Source of the DNA: Alphaproteobacteria bacterium
GTDB taxonomy: Bacteria; Pseudomonadota; Alphaproteobacteria; Micavibrionales; Micavibrionaceae
Direction of reading: 5' to 3'
DNA length: 64,000 nucleotides
Assembly (NCBI GenBank): GCA_017302165.1
Contig: JAFLCW010000001.1
Coordinates: forward strand, 806,001 to 870,000
Under the pieces are notes generated by a model. The model made no database searches, was not told the DNA's origin, and worked only from the letters and a program-made list of their open reading frames with translations. Position 1 is the stretch's first letter; every line of letters starts with the position of its first letter. Made by a program: the position numbers and the translations under genes. This document shows, piece by piece, positions 9,835 to 19,044 of the stretch.

Positions 9835-10449
9835 TCAGGGGCGATTATTCCACGACACCACATGCCACAACCCATATTCAAAGGTAAAGACCGAGACGGC
9901 TCCCGTGGCCATCTTGATCCCGTGCGTTTTGGCAAATCCGTCAAAATCCCCTGTGATATGGGGCGCAAAACGGGCAATCCCGTTTGACGTGACGACCATG
10001 ACACATTCTTGTTCATCGGCGACAATGTGGGCGGCAAAATCCCGCCAGCCGGTAATGGTGGCGGCTGGATCAAAGTTCCATCCGGGCGGCACTACGGCGC
10101 GTTCATCCCACGCCGCGAGAGCATCTACCCCCAGACGTGCCTGAACCACATCTTCGGGTTGGTTTTCGTCCGCTCCATAGTCAATTTCATTAAAGAGTTT
10201 AAGTGCAAAGGTGGTTGGTGATAGGCCAGCATTTTTAAGGGCAATCTGCGCCGTTTCAATTGTTCGGGTTAATTCTGACGTATAGGTCATTTGGGGTTTA
10301 AGGTTTTGACCCGTGAGCCACGCGCCGATTTTTTCAGCCTGTACCCGCCCTGAATCCGAGAGCGGAAGATCCGTTCGCATCCCCACGCGGCGCGGCGTTT
10401 CCCCCGGGGCGAATGTATTTCCGTGGCGGCATATAATCAGGGTGGTCAT
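9835..10449 (-). CDS. Histidine phosphatase superfamily protein with a substituted second catalytic position
   Basis: 204 residues of the phosphoglycerate-mutase-like fold. The N-terminal ICRHGNT carries the phospho-accepting His (residue 9), and LSDSGRVQAEKIGAWL and SELTRTIETAQIAL follow as in the family. The second catalytic motif, normally with His-Gly, reads VVTSNGIARFA, so Asn stands in place of His. The protein may therefore be a weak phosphatase or have another role. It overlaps kdsB by four bases (ATGA) and is cotranscribed with it. That suggests, without proving, a link to sugar-phosphate or envelope metabolism. Confidence 0.82.
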   Translation of the reverse strand: MTTLIICRHGNTFAPGETPRRVGMRTDLPLSDSGRVQAEKIGAWLTGQNLKPQMTYTSELTRTIETAQIALKNAGLSPTTFALKLFNEIDYGADENQPEDVVQARLGVDALAAWDERAVVPPGWNFDPAATITGWRDFAAHIVADEQECVMVVTSNGIARFAPHITGDFDGFAKTHGIKMATGAVSVFTFEYGLWHVVSWNNRP

Positions 10450-11243
10450 GCACGTGCCAAAAGAGCTTCGGCCCGGGCGACATCTTCCGGTGAATCAATC
10501 CCGGCCTGTGCCAACCCGGCATCCACGTCAATCGTGACGGTGTGAACAGCGATCCCGTTCTCAAGCAAACGAAGTTGTTCGAGACCTTCCAGCGTTTCAT
10601 AGATACCGGCCTTCAGCGTGACAAATGTTTTAAGAATATCGTACCTAAACCCATAGAGCCCAATATGTTGAAAGACAGGTGAAAAATCGCTGGTCGACCG
10701 AAGGTCTTGTTCGCGGCGAATGGCGGGAAGAATTTGTTTTGAAAACCACATCGCCCGTCCCGATGAATCAACCACGCAGGTGGTGCCACTAAAAGGGGTG
10801 GTTTTTTTCTGATCCCGTAACGCATCCAGCTCCGTCCACCGAAGTTTCACAACAGGGGTCACCACAGAGAGATCCGGATTTGCTTCAAACGCGGATAAAA
10901 TCGCCAACGGTGCCTTGACCGGGGTAAAGGGAGCATCCCCCTGAAGCCCCAAGACCACATCAAACCCCCCACCCAGAATATCGCAGGCGGCCAGAACCCG
11001 GTCTGACCCCGTGGGGCAATCATCCGGCGTCATGACGCAATCCACGCCAATATCCCGGCAATGGGATTCAATACGCGTATCTTCCGTTGCGACCGCTACG
11101 ATTAAGTGGGGATAGGTGTGTTGTACCTGACGGGAAATATCCACAACACGCGAGAGCATGGATTGTCCCCCCCATGAAACGAGCGGTTTTCCCGGGAAGC
11201 GGGTAGAGCCATAACGCGCGGGGATGATCAGGGCAGAGCGCAT
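10446..11243 (-). CDS. kdsB: 3-deoxy-manno-octulosonate cytidylyltransferase
   Basis: Activates Kdo with CTP to CMP-Kdo for lipopolysaccharide core synthesis. It begins MRSALIIPARYGSTRFPGKPL, the nucleotide-binding signature of the family, and contains LGLQGDAPF, where KdsB proteins have QGDEP; the Glu to Ala change is worth noting. Later blocks HIGLYGFRYDIL and LEGLEQLRLLENG are standard. From the ATG at 11243 it is 265 residues; another ATG at 11267, inside yejA, would add eight. The gene begins five bases after the yejA stop. Confidence 0.93.
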   Translation of the reverse strand: MRSALIIPARYGSTRFPGKPLVSWGGQSMLSRVVDISRQVQHTYPHLIVAVATEDTRIESHCRDIGVDCVMTPDDCPTGSDRVLAACDILGGGFDVVLGLQGDAPFTPVKAPLAILSAFEANPDLSVVTPVVKLRWTELDALRDQKKTTPFSGTTCVVDSSGRAMWFSKQILPAIRREQDLRSTSDFSPVFQHIGLYGFRYDILKTFVTLKAGIYETLEGLEQLRLLENGIAVHTVTIDVDAGLAQAGIDSPEDVARAEALLARA

Positions 11244-11248
11244 GGGTG

Positions 11249-13057
11249 TTATTGTTTCACCCACCATGTATCCGTGACACCGGGGGTGAGGCCAGAGAGC
11301 GTGTCAGGCCGCCCAAGTTTTTTCCAATAGGCGACACGCCAATGATCGATATGCCAATGCGGCACCACATAATCTCCCGACAGTAATATGCGGTCGAGTG
11401 CCTGACACAAGGCCACCAGTTCCTCGCGGGTTTGCGCCGTAATAATTTTTTCAACCAAATCATCGACAACTGGATTCTTGATCCCGATGTAATTGCGGGA
11501 ACCCGGCATATCGGCCTTCACGCTTGACCAGAAATCGCGTTGTTCATTGCCAGGGCTGTCGGATTGCGCAATGGTGCCCACGGTCATATCAAAATCAAAA
11601 TCATTCATGCGGTTTTGATATTGCGCGGGGTCGAGAACTCGAAAGTTAGCCTCGATCCCGATCCGTTTTAAATTGGCGATAAACGGAAGCACCCAGCGTT
11701 CAAACATCGGGTTGGCATCGACAATTTCAAACGATAGTTTCTGCCCTGCCGCATTGACCCGAATGCCGTCTTTTCCCAGTTTATATCCGGCTTGCTCCAG
11801 AAGATCAGACGCCTTTTTAAGATTAGCACGGTTATTCCCAGATCCATCACTTTGAGGTGGGGCAAACCGGGCGGTGAATACATCATCCGGTATTTTGCCG
11901 CGGTAGGATTCTAAAATTTCGAGTACGCGGCCTGTGGGCGCGCCTTCCGGGGCGGACAGGTCAGAATTTTCAAAGTAACTATCGGTACGTTTATATTCCC
12001 CATACGCAAATTGTTTGTTTGACCATTCAAAATCAAAGGCATAGGAAATGGCCTTGCGTACGGCTTGATCCTGAAAGACGGGGCGGCGGATATTAAACAG
12101 AAAACCTTGCATACCTTGAGGCCGGGTATGTGCGATTGTCTCCTTGATGATCCGTCCATCCTTAACGGCGGGGGCATCATAGGCCGTCGCCCAGAGCTTG
12201 GCGACATTTTCACTTCGGAAATCAAATTCACCGGCAAAAAACGCCTCAAGGGCGACATTGTCATCCTTATAGTAATCATAGGTGATCGTGCCAAAATTAA
12301 ACCGACCCTTATTGATCCCGAGATCTTTCCCCCAGTAATCAGGATTTCGTTCATAGACAATCTGCCGACCTGCATCAACCTTGCTGATTTTATATGGGCC
12401 AGAACCCAAAGGAATGTCCAGCGACGTCTGGGAAATATCCCGGCCATCTTGTGTCCAGAAATGTTCAGGCAGAACGGTCATCTGGGATAAGATCAGGGGA
12501 AGTTCTTTATTCTCGCCGTTCTTAAATTTGAATATAACCCGGCGATCTGATGTTTTTTCAACCGAAACAACATCGCCATAATACGCCTTGAAGAAGGGTG
12601 CGCCCACTTTCATCAACGTATTGAATGTCCAGATCACATCACCTGCCGTTACGGGTTTGCCGTCCGCCCATGTGGCCTCAGGCCTTAAATTAAACGCAAC
12701 CCATGTGTTGTCTTCTGGATGTTCAATCGTTTCGGCCAAAAGACCATACATGGAAAACGGCTCGTCATGGGATTGTTCCATCAAGCTGTCATACACAAAA
12801 CTTTGTCCCAAAAACGCGAGGCCAGCGGCAGGCGATCCCTTGATGATAAAGGGGTTGAGGGAGTCAAAAGACCCAATCGCGTTTAATGTGAGATCGCCGC
12901 CCTTAGGGGCATCGGGGCGTGTGTAATCCATATGGGTGAAGCCGGGCGCATATTTAGCTGTTCCGTGCATGGCGATGGATGGCTTGGGGTCGGCGGTTTG
13001 TGCGCATACGGGAGACACCATCGCCATAAGTAAAACAACGAAAAAAACAGGGTTCAT
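11249..13057 (-). CDS. yejA: Periplasmic oligopeptide-binding protein (YejA-like)
   Basis: Extracellular solute-binding protein family 5, 602 residues. The signal peptide spans about residues 1-19, with cleavage likely after VCA. AMHGTAKYAPGFTHMDY and PKGGDLTLNAIGSFDSLNP are typical of the YejA branch. GVTDTWW near the end is also characteristic. It captures peptides in the periplasm for YejB/YejE. Its ATG overlaps the stop of the EAL gene by four bases, so it is translated from the same message. Confidence 0.95.
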   Translation of the reverse strand: MNPVFFVVLLMAMVSPVCAQTADPKPSIAMHGTAKYAPGFTHMDYTRPDAPKGGDLTLNAIGSFDSLNPFIIKGSPAAGLAFLGQSFVYDSLMEQSHDEPFSMYGLLAETIEHPEDNTWVAFNLRPEATWADGKPVTAGDVIWTFNTLMKVGAPFFKAYYGDVVSVEKTSDRRVIFKFKNGENKELPLILSQMTVLPEHFWTQDGRDISQTSLDIPLGSGPYKISKVDAGRQIVYERNPDYWGKDLGINKGRFNFGTITYDYYKDDNVALEAFFAGEFDFRSENVAKLWATAYDAPAVKDGRIIKETIAHTRPQGMQGFLFNIRRPVFQDQAVRKAISYAFDFEWSNKQFAYGEYKRTDSYFENSDLSAPEGAPTGRVLEILESYRGKIPDDVFTARFAPPQSDGSGNNRANLKKASDLLEQAGYKLGKDGIRVNAAGQKLSFEIVDANPMFERWVLPFIANLKRIGIEANFRVLDPAQYQNRMNDFDFDMTVGTIAQSDSPGNEQRDFWSSVKADMPGSRNYIGIKNPVVDDLVEKIITAQTREELVALCQALDRILLSGDYVVPHWHIDHWRVAYWKKLGRPDTLSGLTPGVTDTWWVKQ

Positions 13058-14268
13058 GCAGATTTCCTTTGTGTTTTCGGATCGATCAGAGAGAGATAAG
13101 GTTGAGCTTCGGCGAATAAATGACCCTGACCGTAATTGACATCAAAATCCAACACCTCCAGCACATCATCTTCCCGTTCGATGCGGTCAAAGATAAGTGA
13201 AACGGCATGATGTTCCAGTTGATCTTTTAAATTACGAATGCGGGACAGACCCACAGGCTTGACGATTTCACGCAGGACGCTCTGGACATCCATTTTCATG
13301 AAGGCAAAAGGCGCGAGGTTGAGTACAGAGGGCGAAAAGCGGTCGGCTGTCAGATGATCCAAAGAAAAACGGCACCCGAGTTTAGCCAGACCGGCAATGA
13401 CTTTTTGCGGACGTGCACCCAGATCAGGCACTTGAAGGGCGGAAAATTCAAACACCAAACGCGGCGCGAGGGTAGGGTGCCTTTCGATAAAGGCCAAAAG
13501 ATCACTGACAAACTTCGTATCAGACAATGTAGCTGATGAGACATTCAGAAAAAACCCATGTGCAGTATGTGTACCTTGGGATTCTTGTTCGCGGAGAATT
13601 TTAAGGGTATGAAGCAGGAGTACATTATCAAGCGCAGGGAGCAGATTTTCCTTTTGTGCCATCATCAGGTACCGATCTGCCGAAACCATGTTTCCCGCAC
13701 CAGCACGAAGCCGGGTAAATAATTCATAAAAAGCAGGCTTTCGTTGCGGCAGGCGCAAGATAGGCTGGGCGAATAATTCGATCCGGTCATTTTCGATGGC
13801 ATGAACCAGCAATTCTCGAATGACTGTATCGCTTAAGCCGGCCGCCATATTATTCTGGCGGATGGGTTTGGCGGATAACCCAGCAGGCGCGGGATCAATC
13901 TTGATATTCTGGATAATTTTTTCAAATTTGGCCGCTTCTTCGCTGATGCGCTCTTCTTCGGCGGGTGTGCGTTTAGCCGGAGTTTTAGGGGACGTCCTCA
14001 GGCTCAGCGTCTCCAAGTCTTCGCGCAGGATAGAATTCTCACGTTGAAGTTTTTGCGCTGTTGTTTCAAGTGATGTGATTTTTGAGACGGCTTTTTCTAA
14101 ACGCACCGTGCCGCGGCGCATGTCATGCCAGATAATTCCAGCAATCCCGATCGAAAAGCAAAAGGGGGCGAGTATCGGCAGATACGCGGCACTTAAGAAT
14201 GTCAGCCCCAGCGTCAGGGTACCGATACCGATTTGTTCATACAGGTGTTTTGCCGATTTACCCGCCAT
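13054..14268 (-). CDS. Membrane protein with a degenerate EAL domain
   Basis: About 404 residues. Two membrane segments near residues 15-50 are followed by a coiled coil (about 60-95), a linker, and an EAL-type domain from about 150 to the end. The key residues of an active c-di-GMP phosphodiesterase are altered: the EAL triplet reads ELF, the DDFG motif is replaced by LDHLTADRF, and the later AEGVE motif by FDRIE. I infer a binding or scaffold role rather than hydrolysis. The start at 14268 (MAGKSAKHLYEQIG) overlaps the pyrD end by 11 bases; an upstream extension to 14343 lies wholly inside pyrD and is unlikely. Confidence 0.85.
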   Translation of the reverse strand: MAGKSAKHLYEQIGIGTLTLGLTFLSAAYLPILAPFCFSIGIAGIIWHDMRRGTVRLEKAVSKITSLETTAQKLQRENSILREDLETLSLRTSPKTPAKRTPAEEERISEEAAKFEKIIQNIKIDPAPAGLSAKPIRQNNMAAGLSDTVIRELLVHAIENDRIELFAQPILRLPQRKPAFYELFTRLRAGAGNMVSADRYLMMAQKENLLPALDNVLLLHTLKILREQESQGTHTAHGFFLNVSSATLSDTKFVSDLLAFIERHPTLAPRLVFEFSALQVPDLGARPQKVIAGLAKLGCRFSLDHLTADRFSPSVLNLAPFAFMKMDVQSVLREIVKPVGLSRIRNLKDQLEHHAVSLIFDRIEREDDVLEVLDFDVNYGQGHLFAEAQPYLSLIDPKTQRKSA

Positions 14269-15379
14269 GTGACACCTTTTTGGCCAAGGGAAGTGACGCA
14301 GAATGATCCGCCCCGATGGCTTGAGACAAGGACGTGAATCCATCGCGGGCGAGAGATTTAATCAAATCATCCTTAATCCGTTTAACCAATGCGGGGCCTT
14401 GAAACACGAGGGCGGAATAAAGCTGTACCAGCGAGGCACCAGCGCGAATTCTGGAATAGGCATCCGCGCCCGACGAAATGCCGCCAACGCCAATCAACGG
14501 AATTTTTCCGCGTGTCAGGCGGTAAAATGATTTCAGTGTCTCCGTGGCAGTTTCTGTGAGGGGCGCACCGCTGAGGCCGCCCGGTTGTTCACGAAACGGA
14601 TAGGGCAGATGATCCGGCCGTGCCAGTGTGGTGTTGGTGAGCACAATGCCATCAATACCCGATTCCACCAGAGCGTCTGCAATCGTTTCCCGCTGGCTTT
14701 CTTCGATGTCGGGGGAGAGTTTGACAAGAATGGGTGGCGGGGCTTCGCTTCCGCAGGATTTTTTACGCTCCGCCATGATCTGGGCGAGTAAGGGGAGCAG
14801 GTTCTCCCGATTTTGAAGATTCCGAAGGCCGGGCGTATTGGGGGATGAAATATTGACCGTGAAATAGTCCGCGTACGCCCCCAATGCCCGTATCAGATAA
14901 CAATAATCCTTGGCCGGGTCGGTTTGCGTTTTATTCATGCCGATATTAATCCCCACGATTCCGGCCGGGCGGGGTTTGACGTCCAAAAACGTCTCCATGT
15001 TCTTCTTAAAAACATCGGCTCCGGTATTCGGAAAGCCCATACGATTGATCACGGCCTGAGAGTCCGGGTGCCGAAAAACGCGGGGTTTAGGATTGCCTCC
15101 TTGGGCTTTGGGGGTCACTGTGCCGGCTTCAACAAATCCGAACCCGAGTTTCAGCATGGGGCTGACCACTTCGGCATTCTTGTCAAACCCGGCGGCGAGC
15201 CCGACGGGGTTCGTGAATTGCCGCCCCCATAGCGTAAGTTTTAAGGACGGATCATCCGCCGAAGATTCAAGCGGGAGCCATCCGGATTTCAGTGCCGCGA
15301 GCGTCAGCGTGTGCGCGGTTTCAGCATCCATCGCATGCAGAAACGGTTTCCCGAGGCGAAAAAAACGATCCATCATCAT
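14258..15379 (-). CDS. pyrD: Dihydroorotate dehydrogenase (quinone), class 2
   Basis: Oxidises dihydroorotate to orotate in pyrimidine synthesis, passing electrons to membrane quinone through FMN. An N-terminal amphipathic segment (about residues 5-40) fits membrane docking, as in class 2 enzymes. PVGLAAGFDKNAE is the FMN-binding strand, and TVNISSPNTPGLRNLQ contains the catalytic Ser of class 2. The C-terminal phosphate-binding LIGVGGISSGADAY is present. 373 residues is normal. Three ATG codons start the gene; I took the first. Confidence 0.97.
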   Translation of the reverse strand: MMMDRFFRLGKPFLHAMDAETAHTLTLAALKSGWLPLESSADDPSLKLTLWGRQFTNPVGLAAGFDKNAEVVSPMLKLGFGFVEAGTVTPKAQGGNPKPRVFRHPDSQAVINRMGFPNTGADVFKKNMETFLDVKPRPAGIVGINIGMNKTQTDPAKDYCYLIRALGAYADYFTVNISSPNTPGLRNLQNRENLLPLLAQIMAERKKSCGSEAPPPILVKLSPDIEESQRETIADALVESGIDGIVLTNTTLARPDHLPYPFREQPGGLSGAPLTETATETLKSFYRLTRGKIPLIGVGGISSGADAYSRIRAGASLVQLYSALVFQGPALVKRIKDDLIKSLARDGFTSLSQAIGADHSASLPLAKKVSHGG

Positions 15380-15445
15380 GATGATCTACCTGACATCAAG
15401 CCGTTACGGAAAGCAAGGGATTTTGGGGGTGTTTTCCACGCAGAT

Positions 15446-16012
15446 TCAGGTGCGTTTATCCTGATCCGTGATATGGAGAATACCGGCCTTAAGATATGAC
15501 CAACCTGTGTAAAGGGTGATGAGAGCGGCGGCGGCCAGTCCCCATTGCCCGATCGCCAGCGTGCCCGGCACCAGCACGTCCCCGTAATCCCCAATCACCA
15601 GAAAACCCAGGGCGGTCATTTGAATGGCCGTTTTCCATTTCGCCAACCGCGAGACGGGGATTTGAATATTGTAAGGCCCCAGATATTCCCTCAGCCCGGA
15701 GACCATGAACTCACGCGATAAAATCACAATGGCCGGAATGATCCAGAGATCCGGCAGGCGGTCAAACGCGACCAGCGCGACCAACAAAGCCGCGACAAAA
15801 ATTTTATCGGAAATCGGATCCAGAAAACGTCCGAGTGCCGACGTGGCATTCATGGAGCGCGCCAGATATCCATCCAGAAAATCCGTCACCGCCGAGATGA
15901 TATATAACCCCAATGCCGTCCACGCGGCCACCGCACCGGGCACGAAAAAAAGCCCGATCAACACCGGCAACATCACCATCCGGGATAATGTCAATATATT
16001 CGGAAGATTCAT
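15446..16012 (-). CDS. pgsA: CDP-diacylglycerol--glycerol-3-phosphate 3-phosphatidyltransferase
   Basis: Makes phosphatidylglycerophosphate at the inner membrane, the first step to phosphatidylglycerol and cardiolipin. The CDP-alcohol phosphotransferase signature D-G-x2-A-R-x8-G-x3-D-x3-D is complete (DGYLAR at about residue 48, then GRFLDPISDK). 188 residues with about four to five membrane segments, and the start MNLPNILTLSRMVMLPVLI, are typical. It lies 66 bases upstream of pyrD on the same strand. Confidence 0.96.
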   Translation of the reverse strand: MNLPNILTLSRMVMLPVLIGLFFVPGAVAAWTALGLYIISAVTDFLDGYLARSMNATSALGRFLDPISDKIFVAALLVALVAFDRLPDLWIIPAIVILSREFMVSGLREYLGPYNIQIPVSRLAKWKTAIQMTALGFLVIGDYGDVLVPGTLAIGQWGLAAAALITLYTGWSYLKAGILHITDQDKRT

Positions 16013-16067
16013 AAGGATAGTTATAAATCCTTAAGGCGCGCAGACAAGATAAATTTATAAAAACGCC

Positions 16068-16793
16068 TTATTTCGCGGCAGATTTTATGTTTGTCACCGC
16101 GGCGGGCTTTTTAACCTCTTGCGGGTCACGAAGCACATAGCCGCGACCCCAGACGGTTTCGATATAGTTTTCACCATCGGATAGATCTTCGATTTTTTTA
16201 CGCAGTTTGCAGATAAAAACATCAATGATTTTGACCTCAGGTTCATCCATCCCGCCATAGAGGTGGTTCAGGAACATTTCCTTGGTCAGGGTTGTGCCTT
16301 TGCGCAGGGACAAAAGTTCCAAGATTCCGTATTCCTTGCCCGTTAGATGAAGCGGCTTGCCCGACACTTCGACCGTGCGGCTATCAAGGTTGACGGCCAG
16401 TTTGCCCGTGATGATCTGGCTTTGGGCATGGCCTTGTGAGCGGCGCACGATGGCCTGAACCCGGGCAATCAATTCACGTTTATCAAAAGGTTTCGTCAGG
16501 TAATCATCCGCGCCAAAGCCCAGCCCCTTGATCTTGTTATCCATTTCCGTGAGACCGGAGAGAATGAGAATAGGGGTTTCCACCTTGGATTGACGTAGGC
16601 GTTTGAGCACGTCATATCCATCCATATCCGGCAACATCAGATCCAGAATGATGATATCAAAATCATACAGCTTACCGAGATCAAGGCCATCTTCCCCCAG
16701 ATCGGTGGAATCAACCACATAACCTTCGGATTTCAGCATGAGTTCAATGGATTTGGCTGTGGAACTGTCGTCCTCGACTAATAACACGCGCAT
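16068..16793 (-). CDS. ctrA: Cell-cycle master response regulator CtrA
   Basis: OmpR-type regulator that, in alphaproteobacteria, controls cell cycle, division and early flagellar genes. The receiver has the acidic pair in LVEDDSS, the phospho-accepting Asp51 in [12 protein letters not shown], and Lys in YLTKPFDK. The DNA-binding winged helix ends with [11 protein letters not shown], and [18 protein letters not shown] is a CtrA hallmark. 241 residues from the ATG at 16793, which follows a GGGGAGA ribosome site. A 15-residue upstream extension lacks support. The region just upstream carries five TTAA half-sites, so autoregulation is likely. Confidence 0.97.
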   Translation of the reverse strand: MRVLLVEDDSSTAKSIELMLKSEGYVVDSTDLGEDGLDLGKLYDFDIIILDLMLPDMDGYDVLKRLRQSKVETPILILSGLTEMDNKIKGLGFGADDYLTKPFDKRELIARVQAIVRRSQGHAQSQIITGKLAVNLDSRTVEVSGKPLHLTGKEYGILELLSLRKGTTLTKEMFLNHLYGGMDEPEVKIIDVFICKLRKKIEDLSDGENYIETVWGRGYVLRDPQEVKKPAAVTNIKSAAK

Positions 16794-16815
16794 GGTGGTC
16801 TCCCCTTCTGGAATG

Positions 16816-16855
16816 TTAAACTTCGTTAATCTTAACACATTTTAAGGAAGGTTAA
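16816..16855. promoter_or_regulatory. TTAA half-site array upstream of ctrA
   Basis: Five TTAA tetramers start at 16816, 16826, 16832, 16842 and 16852. Four of them share a ten-base spacing in two pairs (16816/16826 and 16842/16852), giving TTAA-N6-TTAA units. The known CtrA site in Caulobacter is TTAA-N7-TTAA, one base longer. The array spans from 23 to 62 bases upstream of the ctrA ATG. I infer CtrA (or SciP-sensitive) control; the N6 spacing leaves doubt. Confidence 0.5.
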
Positions 16856-16947
16856 CAAAAAAAATGATCATCTTCAGGTGGGGGATCATATTTTTTTACG
16901 GATGAAAAGCCTTTGCCTTTCTTAAAAACGTTAATTAAATCATAGAT

Positions 16948-18981
16948 ATGACACAAAACCCGCTTTTAACAGATTTTGACCTGCCCCATGGCGTCCCACC
17001 TTTTGACCGGATTGTAGAGGATCATTACCTGCCCGCGATCGAATCTGCGATTGCCGAAGCCAAAGCGCATATCGAGGCTTTGAAAAGTAATCCGGCGCCT
17101 GCAGATTTCAGCAATACCATTGTGGCACTGGAAACCGCCTCTGACCGTTTAGGTATGGTCAGCGGTATTTTTTACAATCAGTTATCCGCCGCCAGCACAG
17201 ACGGGCTCGAGGCTTTGGCCGAAAAAATAGGCCCTTTAAGTGCGGCTTTCTCCAGCGATGTCGCGATGGATGAGGCCATCTTTGCCCGCGTCAAAGCAGT
17301 GTATGACCAGAAGGACAGCTTAACGCTCACAGCTGAAGAACGCACGTTGTTAGAAGATACTTATAAGGGGTTTGTGCGCGGTGGGGCATTATTGCCACCC
17401 GATCAAAAAGCACGGCTCAAGCAAATCAATGAGCAACTTTCGGTCATTGGGCCTGCTTTTAACAACAATACTAAAAAATATGCAGATTCCTTTCTGCTTC
17501 ATGTGACGGATGAAAAAGACTTGGCAGGGCTTCCCGAGAGTGCCAGAGCCGGTGCCCGTCAAGCCGCCGAAGACAAAGGCATGGACGGATGGCTGATGAC
17601 ACTGGATTATCCCAGTTATCTTCCTTTTATCACCTATGCGGATCATCGCGGGCTTCGTGAAAAAATCTGGCGTGCCATGGGTATGAAATGTTATGGCGGC
17701 GAGTTTGATAATGCCCCGCATATCAAAAATTTAATCGCGCTGAAGGATGAACGCGCGAAAATTCTGGGATATCGCCATCATGCGGATTTTGTGCTGGAAC
17801 GGCGTATGGCCAAGTCTCCGGAATCTGTGATGGATTTTTTAAATAAATTATTGGGCACATATAAACCTGCCGCGCTCAAGGATCTGGAAGCTCTAAAATC
17901 CTTTGCCCGTGCCCAAGGACATGAAGAGGATATCAAGCCTTGGGATGTGGCGTATTACTCTGAAAAATTGAAAGAGGCGGAGTTCCAATTCTCTGAAGAA
18001 GACTTAAGGCCTTATTTTTCGTTAGAGCCTGTGTTGACCGGGGTCTTCGAACATTTCAGTCGTTTATTTGGCTTAAACTTTGTGCCCACAAAAGCCTATC
18101 CTGTGTGGCACGCAGATGTCGTGGCGTATGATGTCTTTCAAAAAGATACCGGACGTTTCATGGGCGTTTTTTATGGAGATTTTTTTCCGCGTCAGGGTAA
18201 AAAAGCCGGAGCCTGGAAAACCGCCTATCGTGCGCAAGGCTTATTCCAAGGGCAGGTTGCCCGTCCGATTATTGCGATTGTGTGCAATTTTACCAAACCT
18301 ACCAAAGATACGCCGTCCTTGTTGACCCATGACGAAGTTCTGACCTTGTTCCATGAAATGGGGCATGCCACGCACGCACTTTTGTCCGATGTGACGTATG
18401 CGTCGCATGCGGGGACATCGGTACTGTGGGATTTTGTCGAACTGCCCTCACAGGTTCAGGAAAACTGGGCGTATGAAAAAGAAACCCTGGATCTGTTTGC
18501 CCGGCATTATAAAACCGGCGATACCATCCCGGCGGATTTAATTAAAAAGGTCAATGCGTCCAAAAATTTCATGCGGGGCTGGATGGGACTTCGTCAGGTC
18601 AATTTGGGGTTGCTGGATATGGCGTGGCATACGGCAAACCCGAGTGAAATTGACGATGTCGCGGCATTCGAAGATAACGCCACGCGTCATTCCACCTTGT
18701 TCCCGCGCTTGGCGGGGCCAACCTCAACTTCCTTTAGCCATATTTTCGGCGGGGGATATTCCGCCGGGTATTATAGTTACAAATGGGCAGAAGTATTGGA
18801 CGCCGATACGTTTGAGGCGTTTTCACAAGCCGGGTTATACAACCCGGCAACTGCCAAAGCTTATCAGACTGAAGTTCTCTCCAAGGGGGGGAGCGAAGAC
18901 CCGGCTCTGCTGTATCGGCGGTTTAGAGGGCGGGATGCCGACCCGGAGGCTCTACTTCGACGGGAAGGGCTGGCGGCCTAG
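16948..18981 (+). CDS. M3 family oligopeptidase (peptidyl-dipeptidase Dcp / oligopeptidase A type)
   Basis: Zinc metallopeptidase of 677 residues that trims oligopeptides, probably in the cytoplasm as no signal peptide is seen. The zinc motif HEMGH is at residues 469-473, and the third ligand lies in DFVELPSQVQENW about 25 residues later. SFSHIFGGGYSAGYYSYKWAEV near the C-terminus holds the substrate-binding Gly and Tyr residues of the family. Family members act with peptide importers in peptide recycling, and a Yej-type importer is encoded nearby, but cotranscription is not possible (opposite strands). A strong terminator follows. Confidence 0.95.
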   Translation: MTQNPLLTDFDLPHGVPPFDRIVEDHYLPAIESAIAEAKAHIEALKSNPAPADFSNTIVALETASDRLGMVSGIFYNQLSAASTDGLEALAEKIGPLSAAFSSDVAMDEAIFARVKAVYDQKDSLTLTAEERTLLEDTYKGFVRGGALLPPDQKARLKQINEQLSVIGPAFNNNTKKYADSFLLHVTDEKDLAGLPESARAGARQAAEDKGMDGWLMTLDYPSYLPFITYADHRGLREKIWRAMGMKCYGGEFDNAPHIKNLIALKDERAKILGYRHHADFVLERRMAKSPESVMDFLNKLLGTYKPAALKDLEALKSFARAQGHEEDIKPWDVAYYSEKLKEAEFQFSEEDLRPYFSLEPVLTGVFEHFSRLFGLNFVPTKAYPVWHADVVAYDVFQKDTGRFMGVFYGDFFPRQGKKAGAWKTAYRAQGLFQGQVARPIIAIVCNFTKPTKDTPSLLTHDEVLTLFHEMGHATHALLSDVTYASHAGTSVLWDFVELPSQVQENWAYEKETLDLFARHYKTGDTIPADLIKKVNASKNFMRGWMGLRQVNLGLLDMAWHTANPSEIDDVAAFEDNATRHSTLFPRLAGPTSTSFSHIFGGGYSAGYYSYKWAEVLDADTFEAFSQAGLYNPATAKAYQTEVLSKGGSEDPALLYRRFRGRDADPEALLRREGLAA

Positions 18982-19010
18982 GCTAACCGTTTGATTATAA
19001 ATAAAAAAAA

Positions 19011-19044
19011 CGAGGTGGCGGATATTGTTCGGCCACCTCGTTTT
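19011..19044 (+). terminator. Rho-independent terminator after the M3 peptidase
   Basis: Nine-base stem CGAGGTGGC / GCCACCTCG (19011-19019 and 19032-19040) with a 12-base loop, then TTTT. An A-run precedes it, so it may act weakly in both directions. Confidence 0.85.
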
